NCBI GenBank assembly: GCA_031276105.1
Contig: JAISNS010000060.1
Span: 1 to 7,228 of the forward strand
Reading direction: 5' to 3'
DNA from: Dysgonamonadaceae bacterium
GTDB lineage: Bacteria; Bacteroidota; Bacteroidia; Bacteroidales; Azobacteroidaceae
Length of the DNA stretch: 7,228 nucleotides
A program made the position numbers and the translations under genes. Below, piece after piece: positions 1-5,992 of this stretch; position 1 is the stretch's first letter, and every line of letters begins with the position of its first letter. The notes beneath the pieces were generated by a model that made no database searches, was not told where the DNA came from, and saw only the letters and a list, made by a program, of their open reading frames with translations.

Positions 1-816
1 TATAACCTTCCTTTTAACATGAACACTTTTTATGCCCTCTGGGGAGTGAAAACGCCCGAAGAAGCACAAGCAATAATTGAAAAACAAAAGCAGGAAGCCG
101 GAATCACCGACCCGAAAAACTTGGAAGAACAAGCCATTTCGTTAGTCGGTAAAGACATTTACGAAATTCTGATAAAAGAATATACCGAAAAGCAATGGGG
201 ACGAAAATGCACGGAACTCCCGGCCTTTATCATCAAACGGCTCCCGGTTCGCTTTACTTTTGACAACAACTATTTTAACGACGCTTATCAGGGAATCCCC
301 ATCGGAGGATATAACAAATTGATCGACGGCTTGTTGGATGGCATTGAAACAAGATGCCATACGGATTTCTTCGAGAATAGAGAATACTTTGAAAACATTG
401 CCGAAAAAATTGTTTTCTCCGGAAAAATAGACGAGTTTTACAATTATCAATTCGGAAAATTGGAATACCGTACCGTAAGATTTGAAACGGAAATACTGGA
501 TTGTCCTAATTTTCAGGGCAATGCCGTTATCAATTATACGGAGAAAGAAATTCCCTATACCCGCATTATCGAACACAAACATTTTGAGTTTGGTATTCAA
601 CCCAAAACCGTTATTTCAAAAGAATATGCTTCGGAATGGCAGGAAGGTAGCGAACCGATGTATCCGGTCAATGACGAAAAAAATAACGCTTTATACCGGC
701 AATATAAAATTTTGGCAGATAAAGAAAGAAATATTACATTTGGCGGCCGGTTGGCCGAATACAAATATTATGATATGGATAAGATTGTGGAACAAGGACT
801 AAAAATAAGTATATGA
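1..816 (+). CDS. glf: UDP-galactopyranose mutase, C-terminal part (5' end outside window)
   Basis: This flavoenzyme interconverts UDP-galactopyranose and UDP-galactofuranose in the cytoplasm and supplies Galf for surface polysaccharides. The frame is open from base 1, and the first codons (YNLPFN) run straight into the family's conserved stretch, so the ATG at 19 is internal and not the true start. Visible family motifs are YTEKQWG (181-201), the arginine of RLPVRF (250-252), the NYFNDAYQGIP-GGY substrate-binding stretch (about 268-312), and near the C-terminus GGRLAEYKYYDMD (742-780), which contacts FAD and substrate. The window holds 271 codons. Compared with about 370-390 residues for bacterial enzymes, roughly the first 100 are missing, including the N-terminal dinucleotide-binding motif. 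The stop codon overlaps the next start (ATGA, 813-816), which suggests translational coupling in a glycan operon. Assignment is confident from the motifs; the missing N-terminus is not seen. Confidence 0.95.
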   Translation, partial: YNLPFNMNTFYALWGVKTPEEAQAIIEKQKQEAGITDPKNLEEQAISLVGKDIYEILIKEYTEKQWGRKCTELPAFIIKRLPVRFTFDNNYFNDAYQGIPIGGYNKLIDGLLDGIETRCHTDFFENREYFENIAEKIVFSGKIDEFYNYQFGKLEYRTVRFETEILDCPNFQGNAVINYTEKEIPYTRIIEHKHFEFGIQPKTVISKEYASEWQEGSEPMYPVNDEKNNALYRQYKILADKERNITFGGRLAEYKYYDMDKIVEQGLKISI

Positions 817-1700
817 CAAAAATAAGCATCTACGTTGCCTGTCACAAAAAAACGCACTTTATACAAAACGAAGTATATGTTCCGATTCAGGTTGGGCGAG
901 TATTGTCCAATACGGTATTGTCCGATATAATCGGGGATGATACCGGCGATAACATCAGTTATTTGAACACGATGTATTGCGAAATGACAGCCAACTACTG
1001 GGCTTGGAAAAATGATACCGCTTCCGATTTTATCGGACTCTGCCATTATCGTCGCTTTTTCTCGTTTGAGAAAAGCAGCATCGGCGTTCGCCTGTTCCGG
1101 TGCATTAAATATTTAACATTGAAGGTGATTGCCTTTTTTCAACCGGGTCGTCCGTCGGTCTATTGGAGTGTTATCGACGTGAAAGGAGAAAAACAGTTAG
1201 ACCGGCAATGCACCCGTTTTGCAGCAACAATTAGACAAAAATTAATTGACCGGCAGGAAAAAATAGATATTTATGCCCCCAACCCCATCCGGTTTGGAGC
1301 GAAAGACGTTCAAACCCATTACAATATGATTGGAGGATCCTATCAGGTGGATATTCTGAAAGAAATAATCAACCGGCATTATCCGTTTTTATTCCCAACA
1401 TTGTTGAAAATTCTCAAAGGAAATAAAATGTGCTACGGGAATATGTTTATCATGCAGCGGGAAACGTATAACGAATATTGCAGTATGGTATTCGACGTCA
1501 TGGAAAAGCACAAACAATCAATTATTGATGAAGTAGAAGGCAGCAATAAAGTAAACCCCAAATGTTTTGACCGCCTGTCCGGTTACATAGCCGAAATCAT
1601 GACGGCCACCTTTATTGAGTATTACCGGCTCAATAAAAAACGTACCGTTAAATACCTGTCCGTAATTAATTATTACGACGAAAGCGGCTGGGTTTTTTAG
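813..1700 (+). CDS. DUF4422 domain protein, probable glycosyltransferase of surface-glycan synthesis
   Basis: The 295-residue product matches the DUF4422 family, which is found in capsule, O-antigen and exopolysaccharide clusters and is regarded as glycosyltransferase-like. The N-terminus opens with a short beta strand (KISIYVACHKK), then EVYVPIQVG (20-28), GDNIS (45-49), CEMTANYWAWKN (56-67) and the hallmark IGLCHYRRFF (74-83). The C-terminal half carries CYGNMFIMQRETYNEYC and a closing R-LSGYIAE-type helix, also seen in relatives. There is no signal peptide and no convincing membrane helix, so it should act at the cytoplasmic face. It is somewhat longer than many family members because of an insertion at about residues 90-140. 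The start overlaps the glf stop by 4 bp and is the natural coupled start. Next to glf, a role in transferring galactofuranose or a neighbouring sugar is plausible, but donor and acceptor cannot be read from sequence. Confidence 0.88.
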   Translation: MTKISIYVACHKKTHFIQNEVYVPIQVGRVLSNTVLSDIIGDDTGDNISYLNTMYCEMTANYWAWKNDTASDFIGLCHYRRFFSFEKSSIGVRLFRCIKYLTLKVIAFFQPGRPSVYWSVIDVKGEKQLDRQCTRFAATIRQKLIDRQEKIDIYAPNPIRFGAKDVQTHYNMIGGSYQVDILKEIINRHYPFLFPTLLKILKGNKMCYGNMFIMQRETYNEYCSMVFDVMEKHKQSIIDEVEGSNKVNPKCFDRLSGYIAEIMTATFIEYYRLNKKRTVKYLSVINYYDESGWVF

Positions 1701-1719
1701 AATACAAAATAAAAATACT

Positions 1720-2637
1720 ATGTCTGTCGCTTTGATTGTGATTTATAATCACAAATACGATAAAAACATCCCTTTAATCGAAAGGCTTTATAAAGACCGG
1801 TTTTCAACGATTTATCATCTGGTTCCCTTTTATACGGGCGATCGGGAAAACGTGATTCCGGTTTATGAAAATTCCAAATACTTTCAAGGCTATGTCGCTC
1901 AAGGATTGAACCGGTTTTATAACGAGCGGTTCACGCATTATTTTTTTGTGGCGGACGACATGATTCTGCATCCGGATATAAACGAAAACAACTATTTTGA
2001 GTATTTCAATCTGGATGAGAAAAAATCGTTTATCTCCGATTTTTTCAGTATTTATAAATCCGACTGGTTTTGGCCTCACACGAAAGACGCGGTTTTTTTT
2101 CAGGTTTCTCAGGAAGGCATTGAAGTAAAAAGCGAACTCCCGGATGCTGTCGAGGCGGAAAAACGGCTCTTGAAAACCGGCGCAATAAACCGTCCACTGC
2201 AAGAGGAAGAGCCTTTGAAATGGAAACATCTGTACGGGAAACTAAACAGGAACCTGTTCTACAAAAAAAATCGCGATCCGTTTTTGCACTGGCTCAACGA
2301 CAGTATTCACAAAAAACGCTATTCGCTGACCTATCCCTTAGCAGGTTCTTATTCGGACATTTTCATTGTTTCCGCTCAAACCGTAAAGACTTTCGGGCAT
2401 TATTGCGGCGTTTTTGCGGCCTTGAAATTGTTTGTCGAAATAGCCCTTCCTACGGCATTGGCATTGTCGTCCGAAGCAATCGTTACGGAAAGCGATTTGC
2501 CCATCAAGGGAAAACCCCTTTGGAAAGAAGAAATAAATGAATACCTGTCGCCTTATCAAGCTGATTTGGAACTGCTGATGAAAAATTTTCCGGATGTTTT
2601 GTACATTCATCCCATTAAACTTTCACGGTGGAATTGA
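1720..2637 (+). CDS. Uncharacterised glycosyltransferase-like protein of the glycan operon
   Basis: I do not recognise a named family for this 305-residue product. It starts with a hydrophobic beta strand (MSVALIVIYNH). Residues 74-83 read YFFVADDMIL, a strand ending in an acidic pair that resembles the metal-binding DxD region of GT-A fold glycosyltransferases, and LHPDINENN follows. Near residues 205-216 comes YPLAGSYSDIFIV, then a hydrophobic stretch (about 231-250) ending in an acidic EIALPTALALSSE segment that could supply a catalytic or acceptor-site acid. No signal peptide is seen; the hydrophobic stretch contains K and E and is unlikely to span a membrane. It lies 19 bp after the DUF4422 gene, in the same direction, and is the last gene before a strong terminator. 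The sugar-transferase role is inferred from position and fold-like motifs, not from family membership. Confidence 0.8.
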   Translation: MSVALIVIYNHKYDKNIPLIERLYKDRFSTIYHLVPFYTGDRENVIPVYENSKYFQGYVAQGLNRFYNERFTHYFFVADDMILHPDINENNYFEYFNLDEKKSFISDFFSIYKSDWFWPHTKDAVFFQVSQEGIEVKSELPDAVEAEKRLLKTGAINRPLQEEEPLKWKHLYGKLNRNLFYKKNRDPFLHWLNDSIHKKRYSLTYPLAGSYSDIFIVSAQTVKTFGHYCGVFAALKLFVEIALPTALALSSEAIVTESDLPIKGKPLWKEEINEYLSPYQADLELLMKNFPDVLYIHPIKLSRWN

Positions 2638-2648
2638 TCGTTTAATCA

Positions 2649-2677
2649 AAAAATCCCGCCATCACGACGGGATTTTT
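2649..2677. terminator. Bidirectional rho-independent terminator between convergent glycan operon and cysK
   Basis: Perfect 10-bp arms AAAAATCCCG (2649-2658) and CGGGATTTTT (2668-2677) flank a 9-base loop. On the + strand the stem ends in five T. On the - strand the run of six A at 2648-2653 reads as six T. The hairpin begins 11 bases after the stop at 2637 and lies about 100 bases beyond the cysK stop, so it can serve both convergent units and marks the end of the polysaccharide cluster. The remaining bases 2678-2776 are A/T-rich and show no gene. Confidence 0.88.
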
Positions 2678-2776
2678 CTACGTTTAAGAAGATAACCTAT
2701 AAAAATATAAAAATAACAGAAGACTAAAATAAGCTATAAACAATGAACTGTGATTCGTGTAATCCTAATTCTCAAT

Positions 2777-3724
2777 TTACAGCGGGTATTCATCAAAGGC
2801 GTACAATACGGTAGATAAGTATCGTTCGCCGGTATCGGGTAGAATAACAACAATATTTTTGTTTTCATTTCCCGGCCGTTGTGCAATTTGAACAGCGGCG
2901 TAAACGGCAGCGCCGGCAGAAATACCGACCAGCAATCCTTCCTGTTTCGCTAATTCGCGACTGGTGCGGATAGCGTCGTCGTTAGCAACCGGAAATATTT
3001 CATCCACAAATTTCGAATTGTACGTTTTCGGAACAAAACCGGCGCCAATTCCTTGAATTTTGTGAGGTCCCGGTTTGCCTCCCGAAAGAACGGGCGAGTC
3101 AAACGGTTCAACAGCTACGATTTGTACGTTGGGCAGTTTTTGTTTTAAGACTTCGCCCACTCCGCTTACCGTACCTCCCGTACCGACTCCCGATATGAAG
3201 ATGTCAACTTTCCCGTCGGTATCGTTCCAGATTTCCTGCGCCGTAGTCTTTTTATGAATTTCCGGATTGGATGGATTTTCAAACTGTTGCAGCAAGATGG
3301 CATTCGGATTCTGTTCTTTCAATTCTACGGCTTTGGCAATAGCGCCTTTCATGCCGTCGGCTCCCGGGGTCAATACCAAATTTGCCCCCAACGCTTTTAA
3401 TAAATTACGCCGTTCAATACTCATGGTTTCAGGCATCGTCAGGGTTAATTTGTATCCTTTAGAGGCTGATACAAAGGCCAAACCAATACCGGTATTTCCA
3501 CTTGTCGGTTCAATCAATTCGCCGCCTTCCTTAAGGATACCTTTCGCTTCCGCATCTTCAATCATCGCCAAAGCAATGCGGTCTTTGACACTTGAAGCCG
3601 GATTGAACGCTTCGATTTTCCCAATTACATGCGCTTTTAAGCCATGAATCTTATTGAAATTAGAAAATTCCAACAGCGGCGTGTTGCCGATTAAATCTGT
3701 TAACTTTTTTGCAATTTTTCCCAT
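2777..3724 (-). CDS. cysK: Cysteine synthase A (O-acetylserine sulfhydrylase)
   Basis: This PLP enzyme makes L-cysteine and acetate from O-acetyl-L-serine and sulfide, the last step of sulfur assimilation, in the cytoplasm. All core motifs are present in the 315-residue product: IGNTPLL (12-18), the PLP Schiff-base lysine K47 in NPASSVKDR, the substrate loop PTSGNTG (73-79), [13 protein letters not shown] QQFENPSNP (146-154), the glycine-rich phosphate-binding loop [10 protein letters not shown] (179-188), GIGAGFVP (225-232) and GISAGAA (267-273). Length and motif order are typical of CysK; the CBS domain of cystathionine beta-synthase is absent. The ATG at 3724 is preceded by an A/T-rich leader without a Shine-Dalgarno sequence, as is usual in Bacteroidota. 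A consensus-like promoter lies about 50 bases upstream. It is transcribed alone here, divergently from an oxidoreductase, and no serine acetyltransferase gene is nearby. Confidence 0.97.
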   Translation of the reverse strand: MGKIAKKLTDLIGNTPLLEFSNFNKIHGLKAHVIGKIEAFNPASSVKDRIALAMIEDAEAKGILKEGGELIEPTSGNTGIGLAFVSASKGYKLTLTMPETMSIERRNLLKALGANLVLTPGADGMKGAIAKAVELKEQNPNAILLQQFENPSNPEIHKKTTAQEIWNDTDGKVDIFISGVGTGGTVSGVGEVLKQKLPNVQIVAVEPFDSPVLSGGKPGPHKIQGIGAGFVPKTYNSKFVDEIFPVANDDAIRTSRELAKQEGLLVGISAGAAVYAAVQIAQRPGNENKNIVVILPDTGERYLSTVLYAFDEYPL

Positions 3725-3771
3725 TTGTTTTTTTTAAATTAAATATTAATAGTTTATACTGTTTATGGCGA

Positions 3772-3803
3772 CAAAGGTAAGTCAAATGAAAGAATGCTGC
3801 AAT
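3772..3803 (-). promoter_or_regulatory. Probable Bacteroidota-type promoter of cysK
   Basis: Reading the - strand, TACCTTTG (3779 down to 3772) matches the Bacteroidota -7 consensus TAnnTTTG exactly. Twenty bases upstream, ATTG (3803 down to 3800) matches three of four bases of the -33 box TTTG. The predicted transcript would start near 3765 and carry a leader of about 40 A/T-rich bases before the cysK ATG. The -33 region overlaps the left arm of the inverted repeat at 3801-3820. Confidence 0.72.
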
Positions 3804-3820
3804 ACCATGTTTATGGTATT
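3801..3820. promoter_or_regulatory. Perfect inverted repeat between divergent promoters, candidate operator
   Basis: Arms AATACCAT (3801-3808) and ATGGTATT (3813-3820) are perfect 8-bp inverted repeats with a 4-base spacer (GTTT). The dyad overlaps the -33 region of the cysK promoter and sits where the -33 box of the rightward promoter would lie, a classical place for a repressor or activator dimer. The spacing suits a helix-turn-helix dimer better than a terminator, since there is no GC-rich stem. The binding protein is unknown. Confidence 0.55.
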
Positions 3821-3827
3821 TTTGTTT

Positions 3828-3835
3828 TATATTTG
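3828..3835 (+). promoter_or_regulatory. Probable -7 box of the oxidoreductase gene promoter
   Basis: TATATTTG matches the Bacteroidota -7 consensus TAnnTTTG exactly and lies 28 bases before the ATG at 3864. No good TTTG -33 box occurs at 19-21 bp upstream; that position is taken by the inverted repeat at 3801-3820. The promoter may therefore be weak or depend on a regulator bound there. Confidence 0.62.
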
Positions 3836-3863
3836 CACCGGAATTATTTTAAATCAATAATAT

Positions 3864-4841
3864 ATGAGAAAAAATTATAATTGGGGATTATTAGGCGCCG
3901 GCCATATTGCCAACAAGTTTGCCGACGGGTTAAAAGAATTGCCGAATGCCGCACGATACGCGGTAGCTGCACGCTCATTGGAACGGGCAGAAGTATTCAA
4001 AGCGAATCACGGATTCGAAAAAGCTTACGGTTCGTATGAAGAAATGTTGGCCGATCCGCAAGTTGATGCGGTTTACATTTCGACGACCAACAATTTGCAT
4101 TTCGATCATACGATGATGTGTCTGGAGGCCGGAAAAGCGGTTTTGTGCGAAAAGCCGTTCGCCTCTAACCACGAACAGGTGGAAAAAATGATTGCTAAAG
4201 CACAGGAAAAAAAAGTTTTCCTGATGGAAGCCTTATGGAGCCGGTTTTTACCAAGCATGATTCAGTTCAAAAAACAGGCGGAAGAAAAAAGTATTGGCAG
4301 ACCGCTGTTGCTCCAATGCAATTTCGGATTTATTTCGCCATTCGACCCTCAGAAGCGGATTTACAATCCGGCATTAGGTGGAGGATCCATTCCCGACATT
4401 GGTATTTATCCGGTTTTTACTGCCATGTATCTGTTTGGATATCCGGAAGAAATCAACGTAACGTCGGCGCCGTCTCCTACCGGTACCGATTGGACGACAG
4501 CCATTCTGTTCAAACATAAAAGAAAAGAAATCAGTATGTTGACTTCATCCTTTGAAACAAACTTGGATAATGAAGCACGTTTGTACGGCGATAACGGATA
4601 TTTGAAATTGCATACGATGTTTCACATGCCGACAAAATTATCCATTAATCGCAACAATGGCTGGGAAGAGGAAATTCCCGTTTATTCTGCCGGCAACGGC
4701 TATAATTACGAAGCAGCCGAAGTGATGGACTGTTTGGATAACGGACTGATAGAAAGTCCCAAGCTGCCACATGCTTTTTCTTTGGATTTGATAAAGCTTC
4801 TGGACGAAATAAGCCGGAAAGCAAAAGAAAACGATGAATGA
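3864..4841 (+). CDS. Gfo/Idh/MocA family NAD(P)-dependent oxidoreductase
   Basis: The 325-residue product has the two-domain layout of the Gfo/Idh/MocA family, cytoplasmic dehydrogenases that act on sugars, inositols and related hydroxyl compounds. The N-terminal Rossmann fold shows GLLGAGHIA (8-16), ISTTNNLH (72-79) and the nearly invariant EKP motif (96-98), whose lysine takes part in nicotinamide binding and catalysis. MEALWSRF (121-128) resembles the conserved stretch of the dihydrodiol-dehydrogenase-like branch. GGGSIPDIGIYP (172-183) is the C-terminal-domain motif in which Asp178 lines the active site. Length is normal and no signal peptide is seen, so it is not one of the secreted glycosidase-type members. 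It has its own promoter divergent from cysK and is followed after 23 bp by a GNAT gene, likely in the same transcript. The substrate cannot be assigned. Confidence 0.92.
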   Translation: MRKNYNWGLLGAGHIANKFADGLKELPNAARYAVAARSLERAEVFKANHGFEKAYGSYEEMLADPQVDAVYISTTNNLHFDHTMMCLEAGKAVLCEKPFASNHEQVEKMIAKAQEKKVFLMEALWSRFLPSMIQFKKQAEEKSIGRPLLLQCNFGFISPFDPQKRIYNPALGGGSIPDIGIYPVFTAMYLFGYPEEINVTSAPSPTGTDWTTAILFKHKRKEISMLTSSFETNLDNEARLYGDNGYLKLHTMFHMPTKLSINRNNGWEEEIPVYSAGNGYNYEAAEVMDCLDNGLIESPKLPHAFSLDLIKLLDEISRKAKENDE

Positions 4842-4864
4842 TGGACTTTTAGCCCAATGAATAT

Positions 4865-5353
4865 ATGTTGCGCGATGTAAGTATTTCGGATGCCGGTCGT
4901 ATTACGGAAATATATAATTATTATATTGAAAATACGGCTGTTACTTTCGATGAAGAAAAAGTAACGGTGAAAGATACCGAACAAAAGATAGCCGCGATCC
5001 TAAAAAAACGCTATCCCTATATTGTCTGCGAAGAATCAGGACAGATAACCGGCTATGCTTACCTGAATACTTGGCGTCCTCAATCGGCCTACAACATGGC
5101 CTTGGAAACAAGCATTTATTTCGACGCCGGTTTTACAGGAAAAGGGTTAGGAAGCATTTTGTATCAGGAGTTAATTACTCGTGCCCGGAACATAAATATT
5201 CACACGTTGATTGGCGTTCTCTCCATCCCGAACGAAGCGAGCCGGAAACTGCACGAAAAATTCGGTTTCCGGTTAGCCGGAACATTCCGGGAAACCGGAT
5301 ACAAATTTAACCGCCTGATTGATGTTGAATACTGGCAACTATTCCTTTTATAG
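4865..5353 (+). CDS. GNAT N-acetyltransferase, phosphinothricin acetyltransferase-like
   Basis: This 162-residue cytoplasmic enzyme would transfer acetyl from acetyl-CoA to a small amine. It shows the layout of the phosphinothricin / methionine-sulfoximine acetyltransferase group: an N-terminal IYNYYIENTAVTFDEE segment (16-31), GYAYLNTWRPQSAYNMALETSIYF (63-86), the acetyl-CoA pyrophosphate loop GFTGKGLG (89-96), NEAS (123-126), LHEKFGF (129-135), and GTFRETGYKFNRLIDVEYWQL near the C-terminus. Thr91 stands at the usual Q/R position of the loop. ATG 4865 is the only usable start, because an in-frame TAG lies at 4850-4852. It follows the oxidoreductase by 23 bp and probably shares its transcript. 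In this family the natural substrate is often an amino-acid analogue such as methionine sulfoximine or sulfone, but specificity cannot be read here, so resistance should not be assumed. Confidence 0.93.
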   Translation: MLRDVSISDAGRITEIYNYYIENTAVTFDEEKVTVKDTEQKIAAILKKRYPYIVCEESGQITGYAYLNTWRPQSAYNMALETSIYFDAGFTGKGLGSILYQELITRARNINIHTLIGVLSIPNEASRKLHEKFGFRLAGTFRETGYKFNRLIDVEYWQLFLL

Positions 5354-5384
5354 CTTTCGTACTGCCAAAATTTTCAGTAAAACA

Positions 5385-5416
5385 TTTGCATAATCTGATT
5401 TATTGAATTACATTTG
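5385..5416 (+). promoter_or_regulatory. Perfect Bacteroidota consensus promoter upstream of the palindrome/AC-repeat unit
   Basis: TTTG (5385-5388), a 20-base spacer, then TACATTTG (5409-5416) match the -33 TTTG / -7 TAnnTTTG consensus without mismatch and at ideal spacing. Transcription would begin near 5422 and run through the palindrome at 5485-5509 and the AC repeat to the terminator at 5641-5685. It lies 32 bases after the GNAT stop codon and is not followed closely by any ordinary gene. Confidence 0.75.
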
Positions 5417-5447
5417 CAGCGGTTTTTGTAAAACAACATCAAAGAAT

Positions 5448-5621
<174 letters not shown>

Positions 5622-5640
5622 CTGTATTTCCGAAAAAAAT

Positions 5641-5685
5641 AATACCTGCCCCTCTCCAAATGAGAGAGCCGGCAGGTATTTTTTT
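5641..5685. terminator. Strong rho-independent terminator after the AC-repeat unit
   Basis: Outer arms AATACCTGCC (5641-5650) and GGCAGGTATT (5671-5680) pair perfectly over 10 bp. Inside them, CTCTC (5652-5656) can pair with GAGAG (5662-5666). The right arm runs into seven T (5679-5685). Seven A at 5633-5639 give a T tract on the other strand, so the hairpin may stop transcription both ways. It would end a transcript of about 260 bases begun near 5422. Confidence 0.85.
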
Positions 5686-5702
5686 GCGTCTGCCGGAAGT
5701 TT

Positions 5703-5766
5703 CGGGGACGTCCCCGGAGCTGTCGGGTATGTACCCACAGACAAGGGGGCAAGCCCCCTTGTTTGT
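5703..5766. repeat. GC-rich palindrome and long hairpin in the intergenic mosaic
   Basis: Two separate dyads lie here. CGGGGACGTCCCCG (5703-5716) is a perfect 14-bp palindrome. Further on, bases 5737-5750 pair with 5753-5766 over 14 bp with one G-T wobble and a 2-base AA centre; its core arms are ACAAGGGGGC and GCCCCCTTGT. The second dyad has no following T tract. Both lie in a stretch much richer in GC than neighbouring genes, which suggests inserted repeat DNA. Confidence 0.75.
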
Positions 5767-5784
5767 CCGCCCAACAGCGCCGTT

Positions 5785-5885
5785 GTCATCCCGCGCGCCC
5801 CTGTCATCCCGTGCTTGACACGGGATTCCCTGAACAACGCAGAGCATTTAATCAGGAGATTGCGGATCAAGCGCGCAATGACAAG
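5785..5885. repeat. REP-like inverted repeat element (GTCATCCCG... type), with a partial extra copy
   Basis: TGTCAT (5802-5807) and ATGACA (5878-5883) form inverted ends. Next to each end is a small hairpin: ATCCCGTG (5806-5813) with CACGGGAT (5819-5826) around a CTTGA loop, and ATTGCG (5859-5864) with CGCAAT (5874-5879). The two ends are related, each carrying a GTCAT...GCTTGA pattern when read inward. A partial copy, GTCATCCCGCGC, sits just before it at 5785-5796, parallel to GTCATCCCGTGC at 5803-5814. Dispersed intergenic repeats with this style of sequence occur in many bacterial genomes. The middle (5827-5858) shows no gene. Copies elsewhere in the genome cannot be seen here. Confidence 0.65.
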
Positions 5886-5911
5886 GTTGGGAAAAAAACA
5901 AACGGCGTCAG

Positions 5912-5955
5912 CCCTCCCCCTCCCTATGTGGGGAGGGGGCCGGGGGGAGAGGTGA
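5912..5955. repeat. C-rich/G-rich hairpin repeat just before the secreted-protein gene
   Basis: CCCCCTCCC (5916-5924) pairs perfectly with GGGAGGGGG (5931-5939) around a 6-base loop, and a further G-rich run (CCGGGGGGAGAGG, 5940-5952) follows. The + strand thus has two adjacent G-rich blocks. This pattern is typical of short dispersed intergenic repeats. It ends about 40 bases before the ATG at 5993; the A/T-rich bases between (5956-5992) form a normal Bacteroidota leader but show no clear promoter box. Confidence 0.6.
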
Positions 5956-5992
5956 AAGTGAATTAACAATTATAAATTAAACAACAATTACA

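Noticed and set aside
142..2610. Opposite-strand or shifted frames inside the glycan genes (142-600, 482-802, 768-1046, 1804-2229, 2220-2540, 2338-2610)
   Set aside because: They are shadows of the three real genes, with no signal, domain or independent start context.
3075..3647. Plus-strand frames 3075-3257 and 3267-3647 inside cysK
   Set aside because: They are antisense to a fully motif-supported cysK and show no family features of their own.
4865..5353. Herbicide or antibiotic resistance role for the GNAT gene
   Set aside because: Similarity to the phosphinothricin acetyltransferase group does not show that substrate; chromosomal members commonly act on amino-acid analogues.
5360..5379. 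Weak dyad TACTG...CAGTA around AAAATTTT after the GNAT gene, as its terminator or as an operator for the promoter at 5385
   Set aside because: The arms are only 5 bp, asymmetrically spaced, A/T-rich inside and lack a T tract; too weak to call.
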